From NCBI RefSeq assembly GCF_947072515.1, contig NZ_CAMTIG010000024.1:1-53681 (forward strand): DNA of 53,681 nt. Direction: 5' to 3'. The stretch's first letter is position 1. Every line of letters begins with the position of its first letter. The notes under the pieces were generated by a model. It was not told the origin of the DNA. It searched no databases and saw nothing but the letters and a program-made list of their open reading frames with translations. The position numbers were made by a program, and so were the translations under genes. This document shows, piece by piece, positions 1 to 8,192 of the stretch. This DNA is from an uncultured Clostridium sp. (GTDB lineage Bacteria > Bacillota > Clostridia > Clostridiales > Clostridiaceae).

Positions 1-41
1 ATTTCCTCTATACCTTTTTACTTTTACCTCTTATCTATTAA

Positions 42-386
42 CTACAAAGAAGTCCTTTCAAGGTTAATATTTAAAAAATTATTATCATAAGTAATATCTA
101 CTTTATCCGTCATCATACCAACTAAAGTTAATTCGGAATCGAATTCACATTCACCACCGATTTGCCAGTAATATTGTTCTACTTCACGTTGGCGTGGGCT
201 ATTTAAAGAAGATAAAAGCTTTTCTAAGGCTGATTGAGTGAAATTAGGAATATTAGCCTTAAGTGAAATAAAAGTAGTTTGTTGATCAGATTTTATATTT
301 ACAGTAATATCTTTAGTACTGTAATGATAGCAATATGCCATTAATTCGTTTATTATCTTTAAATCTTTTTCAGTTTTAAAATTCAT
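42..386 (-). CDS. small protein of unknown function, translationally coupled to the DUF1576-type gene
   Basis: A 114-aa soluble protein that I do not recognise as a named family. It has no signal peptide or membrane segment. It looks like a mixed alpha/beta fold, with an N-terminal helix rich in Lys/Glu and Tyr/His (residues 1-22) and two strand-rich stretches. Its start overlaps the end of the upstream membrane-protein gene by 11 bases, and its ribosome site (GAGAGG) lies inside that gene, so the two are probably co-translated. That coupling suggests a cytosolic partner or regulator of the membrane protein; this is inference from context only. The reading frame is intact, with codon use like its neighbours. 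Confidence 0.72.
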   Translation of the reverse strand: MNFKTEKDLKIINELMAYCYHYSTKDITVNIKSDQQTTFISLKANIPNFTQSALEKLLSSLNSPRQREVEQYYWQIGGECEFDSELTLVGMMTDKVDITYDNNFLNINLERTSL

Positions 387-1638
387 CTTGTCTAACCTCT
401 CTTCTAAATGTTGTTATTAAAGGAACTAGAATCATAGCAACTAAACCACCAGCTAACCCGTTATTGTATAAGTTTAGTCCGCCATGAAGATAACCAACAT
501 TCATGCATAAGCAAACATGTAAAAATCCTGCAATTATACCCATCCATACTCCGAATTTTCCTGCAATAGGTGCAAGACAAGAGCTAAATAGGATAGATAA
601 AATTATACCGGGATTAGATAAAGGATTTACGTTTAATATTCCTGCTATAAGGGCACCTATTAATACTGGAATAATATTTTTTAGATGCTTTCCAAAAGCA
701 CCAAAGCCAATAATAGTGAATATTGCACCCATAGTAGGTCCATTTAATGGAGCTTGAATTAAACATAGAAATAAAGTCGAAAATAATCCTAGAATTCCCA
801 TGTTTATATATGTAGTATCTCCATATAAAAAATAAAAATCCGTAACTAGCTTCCCAGAATGTTTCGAAATTTTTTGTAGCTTGTCCCTTTTGTTTATACC
901 AAAGTAAATTCCCATTAAAATAAGATATAAAGAAACAGCAATCATAAAAAAGAATAATGCTGGATCTTTTCCAGAATACCAAATAAGTCTCGTCTCAAAA
1001 TCAATCCCAAAGGATCTGAAAATAGACATTAGTAATGTAGCGATTAAGCCTCCTGCAAAGCCGATATTGTATAAATTATATCCAGAGTGAGCAAGAATAC
1101 AATGACTTGCAATAGGAGCTAAGATAAATCCTGTTATTATACCTATGACTGCACCTAAGATAAGACCTAAGTAAATATTATCAGAAGTAAAACTAAGTTG
1201 ACTTACTGTAGGGGCAAGGGCCGTAGATAGTAACATAACAAGACTATAGTTTAATAATGGCTCTTTTTGATGTTTAGAAAAAAGGTATACACCAAACATA
1301 ATAGGCCAAATATTAAGAAGATTTTTACCAAAGAAAGAAAATCCAGTCATTAAAAATAAAGCCATGATAGTAGAACCATTGGGTTTGATTTTTAAAAGGA
1401 TTAAGATAAAAATACTTATAATACTAGTTAAACCTGCATTAAAAAGAGTAGCACCAATTCCTCCAATGGCTACATAATCAGTAATTAAGATATCGGGTGT
1501 AAGTAAAATATTTTTTAATCCGATTAAGATTTCTGAGGGAGTTGAAGTGAAGAGTCCTCCTAATAGAAATAAGGAATAAAGAATAAGTAAAACCTTATAG
1601 GGTCGAAAAAATTTTTCTTTTTTGAACAAAAAATTCAC
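376..1638 (-). CDS. DUF1576-type polytopic membrane protein with internal duplication
   Basis: A 420-aa integral membrane protein with about 10-12 hydrophobic segments and no signal peptide. From memory it matches the DUF1576 family, whose function is not established. The two halves repeat each other. Residues 87-90 NGST and 103-105 FGK, LAP at 141-143 and LYNIGFAGG at 189-197 recur as NGPT at 299-302, FGK at 315-317, LAP at 355-357 and LYNNGLAGG at 390-398. Such a two-fold repeat is common in channels and carriers, so a transport role is a reasonable inference, but the substrate is unknown. The ATG follows a GAGAGGTGA-type ribosome site. It overlaps the 114-aa gene downstream and diverges from the TIM-barrel gene. 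Confidence 0.8.
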   Translation of the reverse strand: MNFLFKKEKFFRPYKVLLILYSLFLLGGLFTSTPSEILIGLKNILLTPDILITDYVAIGGIGATLFNAGLTSIISIFILILLKIKPNGSTIMALFLMTGFSFFGKNLLNIWPIMFGVYLFSKHQKEPLLNYSLVMLLSTALAPTVSQLSFTSDNIYLGLILGAVIGIITGFILAPIASHCILAHSGYNLYNIGFAGGLIATLLMSIFRSFGIDFETRLIWYSGKDPALFFFMIAVSLYLILMGIYFGINKRDKLQKISKHSGKLVTDFYFLYGDTTYINMGILGLFSTLFLCLIQAPLNGPTMGAIFTIIGFGAFGKHLKNIIPVLIGALIAGILNVNPLSNPGIILSILFSSCLAPIAGKFGVWMGIIAGFLHVCLCMNVGYLHGGLNLYNNGLAGGLVAMILVPLITTFRREVRQDEF

Positions 1639-1759
1639 CTCTCAAATAAAAATGTTCATTATACGTTATAATAATAAACATAATATTCATTTTTATTTTA
1701 TTATAGTATATTTTCCATAAATAGTGTTAAAAAAAATTTTTTTTCTAATAAGTTAAATA

Positions 1760-1788
1760 TTCTCAAGAAAGGATAAAGAATATATAAT
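1760..1788 (+). promoter_or_regulatory. sigma-A promoter of the TIM-barrel gene
   Basis: A -35-like TTCTCA (1760-1765), a 17-base spacer and a perfect -10 TATAAT (1783-1788). Start of transcription would fall near 1795, leaving a leader of about 48 bases. The -35 box is weak (4 of 6). Confidence 0.5.
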
Positions 1789-1807
1789 ATTAATATGTAT
1801 AAAATGT

Positions 1808-1842
1808 TGGGAGGAGGAAAGCTATTAAAATAGCGAAAGATT
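1808..1842 (+). promoter_or_regulatory. ribosome site separated from the start codon by a small hairpin
   Basis: The strong Shine-Dalgarno GGGAGGAGG ends about 25 bases before the ATG at 1843, too far for normal initiation. Between them lies GCTATTAAAATAGC (1821-1834), a perfect inverted repeat able to form a 5-6 bp stem. Folding it would bring the ribosome site to roughly 10-11 bases from the ATG. No other good in-frame start or nearer ribosome site is visible. Confidence 0.45.
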
Positions 1843-2526
1843 ATGAGTGATAATGTAAAATTTGTGCCAGAAGTGATGGGGGTACTGAGAAGTCATATAG
1901 TAAAAGTACCTGATGTAATAAGAAATTGTTCAGGAATAAAAATATTTGGTAAAAGAATAAAAAGTATATTGTTTTCTACAGATGTAGCAATGATAAAAAA
2001 TACAAATGCAGATGCAATAATGGCAGTATATCCTTTTACGCCACAACCTAAAATAACAGAAGCAATAATAACAGCAGCAGATGTACCAGTTTTTTGTGGT
2101 GTTGGTGGAGGAATAACTCAAGGAATAAGAGTTGTAAATCTAGCCTTAGATGCGGAATTTAAAGGAGCAATAGGAGTAGTTGTAAATGCACCGACTTCTA
2201 ATGATATTGTAAGGAATATAAAAGAAACTATAGATATTCCTATAATAGTGACAGTATGTTCAGAAGAAGAAGATATTGAAGAGAGAATAGAGAGTGGAGC
2301 AACTATACTGAATGTTTCAGGTGGGAAATCTACAAGCACAATAATAAAGAATATAAGAGAAAAGCATCCAACATTCCCTATAATAGCAACAGGAGGGCCA
2401 ACTATAGAAAGTATAAAAGAAACTATAGAAGCAGGAGCAAATGCCATAACATATACACCGCCAGCTGGTGCAGAAATTATGAGTGAATTAATGGACATAT
2501 ATAGAGAAAGAAAAGGACAAAAATAA
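1843..2526 (+). CDS. TIM-barrel protein, HisA/HisF-related (annotated as hydrolase in relatives)
   Basis: A 227-aa cytosolic protein whose alternating strand/helix pattern and glycine motifs fit a (beta/alpha)8 barrel. The motif CGVGGGIT (near residues 85-92) and the late IIATGGPTIES plus AGANAITYTPP resemble the phosphate-binding loops of HisA/HisF, ThiE and similar barrels. I cannot assign a reaction or substrate. It is a monocistronic gene with its own promoter (1760-1788), diverging from the DUF1576 pair. The ATG at 1843 is separated from its ribosome site by a potential hairpin (1821-1834). After the stop there is only a weak inverted repeat (2528-2544), not a convincing terminator. Confidence 0.75.
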   Translation: MSDNVKFVPEVMGVLRSHIVKVPDVIRNCSGIKIFGKRIKSILFSTDVAMIKNTNADAIMAVYPFTPQPKITEAIITAADVPVFCGVGGGITQGIRVVNLALDAEFKGAIGVVVNAPTSNDIVRNIKETIDIPIIVTVCSEEEDIEERIESGATILNVSGGKSTSTIIKNIREKHPTFPIIATGGPTIESIKETIEAGANAITYTPPAGAEIMSELMDIYRERKGQK

Positions 2527-2835
2527 AATGTAACACTTTTACATGAATAGGAATAAAAATAAGAGTAAAGAATAAAGATGGTATTATAAGGATATAAATG
2601 GTAAACGGAAGATAGAGGAAAAAGAATAAAAACTGCGATAAAAAAATGAAGAAGAAGATAAATATATATAAATTAGGAAAAAAGCATGAAAATGAAGAAA
2701 AAATAGCAAAAATGAAGACAAAAAAACAAAAATGAATAAATGTATAAAATTTATATCCTATTATTGTAATTTCAGAATTTTATGATATTATTAAAAATAA
2801 GCAAAATAAAAAAAATAATAGAGAGACAAAATAAA
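2527..2835. other. A-rich intergenic stretch with the likely lysA leader promoter
   Basis: About 310 bases, purine/A-rich, full of stop codons on both strands, with no credible gene. A weak 6-bp inverted repeat (2528-2544) follows the upstream stop. Near the end, TTGTAA (2764-2769), a 16-base spacer and an extended -10 TGaTATTAT (2783-2791) form a plausible promoter for the lysine riboswitch transcript, which would start near 2798. Confidence 0.45.
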
Positions 2836-2996
2836 AGGGTAGAGGAGCTAGAGTAAATAGTACTTATTAGGAGTTGCAAACTGTGATTAATAAGGAAAGG
2901 TGCAATGGCCGAAGTTAGCCGACCGCAAGAAGGCTTTCTGGGGATATGTAGAATATACATATCACTGTCACATAATGTGGAGTGCTACAGAGATAG
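2836..2996 (+). promoter_or_regulatory. lysine riboswitch (L-box) aptamer upstream of lysA
   Basis: The stretch aligns by eye with known L-boxes. GGGTAGAGGAGC, then AGAGTAAATAGTA, corresponds to the 5' P1 and loop motif (GATAGAGGTGC...AGAGTA in Bacillus). A P2/P3-like arm (CTTATTA...TAATAAG, 2863-2893) follows. Then comes AAGGTGCAATGGCCGAAG (2897-2914), the conserved core (GGTGC..GCCGAAG). CTGGGG + GATATGTAGAATATACATATC is the P5 arm, and ACTGTCACATAATGTGGAG (2964-2982) matches the invariant ACTGTC...GGAG segment. GTAG (2839-2842) can pair with CTAC (2985-2988) to close P1. Lysine binding is expected to promote termination at 3054-3085 and shut off lysA. A 63-codon open frame inside this stretch is not a gene. 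Confidence 0.9.
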
Positions 2997-3053
2997 TTTT
3001 TTTTGGTGTACCCAAAAAAGCTATTAGACACGAACCAGATAAACGCTATTACC

Positions 3054-3085
3054 CGTCACAGATTAAAACTGTGGCGTTTTGTTTT
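3054..3085 (+). terminator. riboswitch-controlled terminator before lysA
   Basis: The stem CGTCACAG/CTGTGGCG (3054-3061 with 3069-3076, one wobble) has a 7-base loop and is followed by TTTTGTTTT. It sits between the lysine aptamer and lysA, as expected for premature termination control. Confidence 0.8.
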
Positions 3086-3109
3086 ACCTAAAATAGTGGA
3101 GGAATGAAT

Positions 3110-4405
3110 ATGAAATTATTTGGAACTATGAATGTAGAAGAAAACATGCTAAGCGTTGGGGGAATAAAAGTAAGTAAACTAGCGGATAAATATGGTACAC
3201 CATTATATATAATGGATGAAGTATTATTAGAAAATAATTGTAGAGATTATTATGAAAATTTTAGATGCAAAGAAAATGGAAATAAAGTTGCATATGCTGG
3301 TAAAGCTTTTTTGACTCTTGCAATGTGTAAAATAATCCAAAAAGAAGGTTTATACTTGGATGTAGTGTCAGGCGGGGAATTATATACAGCTTATAAAGCT
3401 GGATTTCCTGTAGAAAAATTATTGTTTCATGGAAATAATAAAACATTAGATGAAATAGAACTAGGTATTAGATTAGGTGTAGGAACATTTGTTGTTGATA
3501 ACTTTTTTGAAATTGAACATCTTAACGAGTTAGCTAAGAAATATGGGAAAGTTCAAAATGTATACTTAAGAATAACTCCTGGAATAGAAGCTCATACACA
3601 TGAGTATATAAAAACAGGTCAAATCGATTCAAAGTTTGGATTTGCACCAGTAGGAAATACAATAATAAATGCAATAAAAGAGGCAATAGAACTTGAAAAT
3701 ATAAATCTACTAGGATTACATTGTCATATTGGTTCACAAATATTTGAAATTGAACCTTATGAAGATGCAACTGAAATAATGTTAAAACTTATAAATAGAG
3801 TAAAAAAAGAAACTGGATACCTAATAAAAGAATTAGACTTAGGTGGCGGATTTGGAATATTTTATAGTGATGAGGATAGTCCAAGAGAAACTAGAGAATA
3901 TTGTGAAGCTATATTAAATAAAGCAGATCATGTATGTAAAGAATTAGAATTAGAAATGCCAAAGTTAGTTATAGAACCAGGAAGATCTATTGTTGGGAAT
4001 GCAGGAATAACACTTTATACTGTAGGATCAATAAAAGATATTCCTGAAATAAGAAAATATGTATCAGTAGATGGCGGAATGACTGATAATATAAGACCAG
4101 CTTTATATCATGCAAACTATGAATGTATAGTGGCAAATAGAGTTATTCATGATTCAAGTGAAGAAGTAACAATCTCAGGAAAATGTTGTGAATCAGGGGA
4201 TATTCTTTTAAAAGGAATTAAATTACCTGCTGTTTCAAGTGGCGATTTATTAGCTATAATGTCAACAGGAGCATATGGGTATTCAATGTCAAATAACTAC
4301 AATAAAATACCTAAAGCTGCAGTAGTTATGGTTAAGGACGAAAAAGAAAGACTTGTGTGTAAAAGAGAAAGTTATGAAGATATATTAAGAAATGAAGTAA
4401 TTTAA
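3110..4405 (+). CDS. lysA: diaminopimelate decarboxylase
   Basis: A PLP enzyme of fold type III converting meso-diaminopimelate to L-lysine, the last step of lysine synthesis, in the cytosol. It has an N-terminal barrel with the PLP lysine in YAGKAF (K65) and HCHIGSQ and GGGFG motifs. EPGRS follows, which binds the PLP phosphate, and the C-terminal domain has the CCESGDIL active-site cysteine segment. The 431-aa length is normal. The ATG at 3110 is chosen because GGAGG at 3098-3102 is 7 bases away; an ATG at 3104 would be only 1 base from it. The gene is preceded by a lysine riboswitch and terminator, so end-product control is nearly certain. The downstream signal peptidase gene may receive read-through. 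Confidence 0.96.
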   Translation: MKLFGTMNVEENMLSVGGIKVSKLADKYGTPLYIMDEVLLENNCRDYYENFRCKENGNKVAYAGKAFLTLAMCKIIQKEGLYLDVVSGGELYTAYKAGFPVEKLLFHGNNKTLDEIELGIRLGVGTFVVDNFFEIEHLNELAKKYGKVQNVYLRITPGIEAHTHEYIKTGQIDSKFGFAPVGNTIINAIKEAIELENINLLGLHCHIGSQIFEIEPYEDATEIMLKLINRVKKETGYLIKELDLGGGFGIFYSDEDSPRETREYCEAILNKADHVCKELELEMPKLVIEPGRSIVGNAGITLYTVGSIKDIPEIRKYVSVDGGMTDNIRPALYHANYECIVANRVIHDSSEEVTISGKCCESGDILLKGIKLPAVSSGDLLAIMSTGAYGYSMSNNYNKIPKAAVVMVKDEKERLVCKRESYEDILRNEVI

Positions 4406-4417
4406 TGTAAAAAACTA

Positions 4418-4473
4418 AAACCTTTCTATAGAAATAAATTACAAAATTTGGTAAAATATTCATAGAAGGGTTT
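4418..4473 (+). promoter_or_regulatory. inverted repeat enclosing an extended -10 promoter before the first signal peptidase gene
   Basis: AAACCTTTCTAT (4418-4429) pairs with ATAGAAGGGTTT (4462-4473) over 12 bp with one wobble. The intervening sequence carries an extended -10, TGgTAAAAT (4449-4457). The structure can form only in transcripts reading through from lysA; those starting at the internal promoter would lack the left arm. There is no U-run, so it is not a typical terminator. Confidence 0.45.
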
Positions 4474-4483
4474 GGGTGGTTTT

Positions 4484-5005
4484 ATGAAAGAGGAGTTAAA
4501 GGATTCAGGTAAAGAATTTGCAATTGCAATAATTGGTGGAATAATTCTAACTATACTAATAAATAAGTTTTTAATTTTTTCAATTTATGTACCAAGTGGT
4601 TCGATGCTACCAACAATAGAAGTAGGAGATAGGATGGTAGTAAGACGAATATATAATTATGAGAATATTAAAAGAGGGGATATTTTAGTTTTTAACTTTA
4701 AAGAAGATGTAGAAGATACATTATTTATAAAAAGAGTTATGGGATTACCAAATGATAAGATTAAGTTTGAAAATGATAAACTCTATATAAATAATGAAGA
4801 GATTAAAGAAGACTATGTAAAATATCCAGAAGAATTTTATGGAGAATATACTGTTCCAGAGGGAGAATATTTTTTCTTAGGAGATAATAGAGCAAATTCC
4901 AAGGATAGTAGAGTTTGGGAAAACCCATATATTAAGCAAAGTGAGATAAAAGGAAAGGCTTTTTTTAGGTTTTATCCATTTGATAGAATAAAAATTTTAA
5001 AATAA
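4484..5005 (+). CDS. lepB: signal peptidase I (first of two)
   Basis: A membrane serine protease (S26) removing signal peptides from exported proteins. It has a single N-terminal transmembrane segment (about residues 11-33) with the catalytic domain outside. The SGSM motif carries the catalytic Ser40, KRVMGLP carries the catalytic Lys83, and GDNRANSKDSR is the conserved late box. At 173 aa it is of normal size for Gram-positive SipS-type enzymes. The ATG at 4484 is chosen because GGGTGG at 4474-4479 is 4 bases away; the in-frame TTG at 4472 lacks proper spacing. A paralogue follows 282 bases downstream, and a terminator at 5014-5041 separates them. Confidence 0.93.
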   Translation: MKEELKDSGKEFAIAIIGGIILTILINKFLIFSIYVPSGSMLPTIEVGDRMVVRRIYNYENIKRGDILVFNFKEDVEDTLFIKRVMGLPNDKIKFENDKLYINNEEIKEDYVKYPEEFYGEYTVPEGEYFFLGDNRANSKDSRVWENPYIKQSEIKGKAFFRFYPFDRIKILK

Positions 5006-5013
5006 AATTCATT

Positions 5014-5041
5014 AAAAACTAGGCTAAGTCTAGTTTTTTTT
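5014..5041 (+). terminator. intrinsic terminator after the first signal peptidase gene
   Basis: AAAAACTAG pairs with CTAGTTTTT (5014-5022 with 5030-5038) around a 7-base loop, followed by more Ts. Confidence 0.82.
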
Positions 5042-5287
5042 CGTGAAATTAGATAAAATTTGCTATAGAAGTATTTTTTAGTATATAATAATGTAAATTT
5101 GTAGAGTAATAATTAAAATATTTTGAGTTTTAATTGATTGTATATTGAAAAAAAGGGCAATATATAAAGAGAGAGATATATTCTATTAAGATATAATTAA
5201 TTTACATAAGAAGTAAAGAATTTTATATATTTTTTATGATATACTAATAGAGAATACTTAGTTATAAAAAGGAACGTGGGTGGATAA

Positions 5288-5884
5288 ATGACAGAAGAGA
5301 ATATGAATGGAGTAGAGAAAATAACTTCAGAGTCCAATAGAAAAGTACAAGGTTCTAATAAAGTAAAAAAAATTAAAAAAAACAATATATTTTTTGATTG
5401 GATATTACCAATCTTAATTGCACTTGCAATTGCCTTTTTAATAAATAAATTTCTTATATTTAAAGTAAAAATTCCAAGTGGTTCTATGGAACCAACATTA
5501 AATGTAGGAGATAGATTATTTGTAACTAGAGTATACGAACCACAACATTTAAAAGAAGGCGATATTGTGGTATTCTATTCTCAGGAGATCGGAAAAGTTT
5601 TAATTAAGAGACTTATAGGACTTCCAGGGGATACAGTAAAGATAGTGGCAGGGAATGTATATGTCAACGGAAAGGAAATTGATCAAAGCTATGTAAAATA
5701 TCCAATGTCCACATATCAAGAGTTTAAAGTGCCAGAAGGGGAATACTTCTTCTTAGGGGATAATAGAGCAAATTCATATGACTCGCGATTTTGGAAAAAC
5801 CCATATATTCCAGCAAAGGACATTATGGGAAGAGCTGTGCTCAAAATATATCCGTTTAAAGACATTGAGTTCTTGAAAAGATAG
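5288..5884 (+). CDS. lepB: signal peptidase I (second copy, with basic N-terminal extension)
   Basis: A second S26 signal peptidase of 198 aa. It carries a cytosolic N-terminal extension of about 35 residues rich in Lys/Asn, then one membrane segment (about 37-58). SGSM has the catalytic Ser66, KRLIGLPGD the catalytic Lys107, and GDNRANSYDSR is the conserved late box. It is clearly a duplicate of the gene at 4484 and has presumably diverged in substrate range or expression; this is inference. GGGTGG sits 5 bases before the ATG. It is followed 19 bases later by ftsH, so the two are likely co-transcribed, pairing precursor processing with membrane protein turnover. No strong promoter was found in the 282 bases upstream. 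Confidence 0.93.
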   Translation: MTEENMNGVEKITSESNRKVQGSNKVKKIKKNNIFFDWILPILIALAIAFLINKFLIFKVKIPSGSMEPTLNVGDRLFVTRVYEPQHLKEGDIVVFYSQEIGKVLIKRLIGLPGDTVKIVAGNVYVNGKEIDQSYVKYPMSTYQEFKVPEGEYFFLGDNRANSYDSRFWKNPYIPAKDIMGRAVLKIYPFKDIEFLKR

Positions 5885-5903
5885 AGAAAGGTGAGGTGGA
5901 AGA

Positions 5904-8171
5904 ATGGACCCAAAAAACAATTCAAATAAGGGGAATAAGGATCAAAATCCTAATAATATGATGAAGGGACCGGGAAAGACTATTCTTATATACATAATAA
6001 TAGCTGTTGCCCTAGTTTTATCAGCAGGATATATTAGAAATACGTCATTAAATGAAAAAATAACATACACACAATTCCAAGATTTACTTCAAAAACAAGA
6101 AATATCGAGTGTAACTATATCAACAGATAACTTAATGATTACACCGAAAGATACAAGTGAATATAAAGGTAAGACATTAACAACAGTTAATATACCAAAC
6201 CAAAACTTATTACCAGAGCTAGAAAAAGCTAACGTTAACGTTAATGGAGAAGTTTCAACATATTCACCACTTATGAGTACTATAGTAAGCTATGCAATAA
6301 TGGCTATTGTATTAGTTCTTATGTGGAAATTTGTATTTTCTAAAATGGGAAGTAAAATGGGCGGCGGAATGATGCCTTTTGGAAAAAATAATGCAAAAGT
6401 TTATATGGAAGATGAAATCGGAGTTACATTTAACGATGTAGCTGGTCAAGAAGAAGCTAAGGAATCCTTAGTGGAAGTAATAGACTACTTGAATGATCCT
6501 AAAAAATACACCGAAATAGGGGCAAAGCTACCTAAGGGTGCACTTTTAGTAGGACCTCCAGGTACAGGTAAAACTCTTCTTGCAAAAGCAGTTGCAGGAG
6601 AAGCAAAAGTTCCATTTTTCTCAATCTCAGGTTCAAGTTTCGTAGAAATGTTCGTAGGAGCTGGAGCTAAGAGAGTTAGAGAATTATTTAAAGATGCTGC
6701 TGAAAAAGCACCATGTATCATTTTTATCGATGAAATTGATGCTGTAGGTAAAAGTAGAGATAGTCAATTACAAAGTAATGATGAAAGAGAACAAACTCTT
6801 AACCAATTACTAGCTGAAATGGATGGATTTGATTCAACTAAAGCTATCGTAATACTTGCAGCTACAAATAGACCTGAAATCTTAGATAAAGCATTATTAA
6901 GACCAGGAAGATTTGATAGAAGAATTATAGTTGATAGACCTGATTTCCCAGGAAGAGAAGCTATATTAAAAGTTCATGCTAAAGATGTTAAATTAGGACC
7001 AGATGTAGATTTAGTTGACATCGCAAAAAGTACTCCAGGAGCTGTTGGGGCTGACCTTGCAAACATAATGAATGAAGGTGCTTTAAGAGCTGTTAGAGAA
7101 GGAAGAAAAGAAGTTTCTCAAGATGATTTAAGAGAAGCAGTTGAAGATATAATTGCTGGTAAAGAAAAGAAAGATAGAATTCTTTCAAAACAAGAAAGAG
7201 ATGCTGTTGCATTCCATGAAGTTGGGCATGCTTTAGTTGCAGCATTACTTGAAGATTCAGATCCAGTACACAAAATTACTATAGTACCAAGAACAATGGG
7301 AGCATTAGGATACACTATGCAATTACCAGAAGATGAAAAGTACTTAGTATCAAAAGAAGATTTATTAAATCAAATAACTGTAATGTTTGGTGGAAGAGCT
7401 GCTGAAGAAGAAGTATTTAACCTTGTATCAACAGGAGCATCAAATGATATAGAAAGAGCTACTCAAACAGCTAGAAGTATGGTAACTGTTTATGGTATGA
7501 CTGATAGATTCGATATGATGGCATTAGAATCAGTTCAAAATAGATACCTAGATGGTAGAGCAGTTAGAAACTGTAGTGAACAAACTTCAACTCTTATAGA
7601 TGAAGAAGTTTTAAATATAGTAAGAAGCTGTCACGGAAAAGCAAGACAAATATTAAATAGCAACAGAGATCTTTTAGATGAAATCGCTGGAGTATTATTA
7701 GAAAAAGAAACAATCTTTGGAGATGAATTTATGGATGCAGTTTATAGAAAATATCCAGAAATGAAAATCAAAAAAGAAGAAAAAGATAAAATAAGAGAAG
7801 CTGCTAAAAAAGAAGTTGAAGAAGCTAAGAAAAAAGCAGAAGAACTTAGAAAAGCTAAGCTAGAAGAAATAGCTAAGAAAAATGAAGAAAGAGCTAGAAT
7901 TGAAGCTGAGGAAAGAAAAGCTAAATTTGCAGCTCTAGATGAAGCATTAGAAGAAATGCAAAAAGATAAACAGTTACATGAAGGTGAAGTTTCAGGTGAA
8001 AACAATGAAACAGAGGTAAAAGACTTAGATTTAGAAAAAGGAAAAGTAACTGTAAATCTAGATAAATTACCAAAGAATGATGGAGAAAAGTCATCAACTG
8101 AAGAAGGAAAATCATCAATTGAAAAAACTGAAAATTCTACAGAAGTTGAAGATAATAACGAAAATAAATAA
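5904..8171 (+). CDS. ftsH: ATP-dependent zinc metalloprotease FtsH with long charged C-terminal tail
   Basis: A membrane-anchored AAA+ protease that degrades misfolded membrane proteins and short-lived regulators. It has an N-terminal membrane segment (about 25-44), an extracellular domain, and a second membrane segment (about 126-146). Walker A GPPGTGKT begins near residue 217, followed by Walker B IIFIDEID and the second region of homology (RPGRFDR). The zinc-binding HEVGH starts at residue 438, and the third ligand lies in the later [10 protein letters not shown] segment. At 755 aa it is 100 or more residues longer than most bacterial FtsH. The excess is a Lys/Glu-rich, probably coiled-coil tail from about 620 to 690, then an acidic low-complexity end. 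GAGGTGG precedes the ATG. The helicase gene begins 21 bases downstream. Confidence 0.96.
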   Translation: MDPKNNSNKGNKDQNPNNMMKGPGKTILIYIIIAVALVLSAGYIRNTSLNEKITYTQFQDLLQKQEISSVTISTDNLMITPKDTSEYKGKTLTTVNIPNQNLLPELEKANVNVNGEVSTYSPLMSTIVSYAIMAIVLVLMWKFVFSKMGSKMGGGMMPFGKNNAKVYMEDEIGVTFNDVAGQEEAKESLVEVIDYLNDPKKYTEIGAKLPKGALLVGPPGTGKTLLAKAVAGEAKVPFFSISGSSFVEMFVGAGAKRVRELFKDAAEKAPCIIFIDEIDAVGKSRDSQLQSNDEREQTLNQLLAEMDGFDSTKAIVILAATNRPEILDKALLRPGRFDRRIIVDRPDFPGREAILKVHAKDVKLGPDVDLVDIAKSTPGAVGADLANIMNEGALRAVREGRKEVSQDDLREAVEDIIAGKEKKDRILSKQERDAVAFHEVGHALVAALLEDSDPVHKITIVPRTMGALGYTMQLPEDEKYLVSKEDLLNQITVMFGGRAAEEEVFNLVSTGASNDIERATQTARSMVTVYGMTDRFDMMALESVQNRYLDGRAVRNCSEQTSTLIDEEVLNIVRSCHGKARQILNSNRDLLDEIAGVLLEKETIFGDEFMDAVYRKYPEMKIKKEEKDKIREAAKKEVEEAKKKAEELRKAKLEEIAKKNEERARIEAEERKAKFAALDEALEEMQKDKQLHEGEVSGENNETEVKDLDLEKGKVTVNLDKLPKNDGEKSSTEEGKSSIEKTENSTEVEDNNENK

Positions 8172-8192
8172 AAGCATAAAGGAGATGTCTAC

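Noticed and set aside
503..982. Open frames inside the DUF1576 gene, one on the opposite strand and one in another frame
   Set aside because: The membrane-protein frame has conserved repeats and a ribosome site; the others have neither and are shadows.
2118..2498. A 126-codon antisense frame in the TIM-barrel gene
   Set aside because: The plus-strand frame has barrel motifs and a promoter; the antisense one is hydrophobic low-complexity sequence.
2836..3085. T-box leader considered for lysA
   Set aside because: No AGGGTGGTACCGCG-type T-box motif is present, while several lysine-aptamer motifs are.
2900..3091. A 63-codon open frame between the TIM-barrel gene and lysA
   Set aside because: It lies entirely within the lysine riboswitch and its terminator and has no ribosome site.
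6485..8118. Several antisense frames in ftsH
   Set aside because: They arise from the biased codon use of the charged FtsH sequence; no ribosome sites, low-complexity Ser/Leu/Phe proteins.
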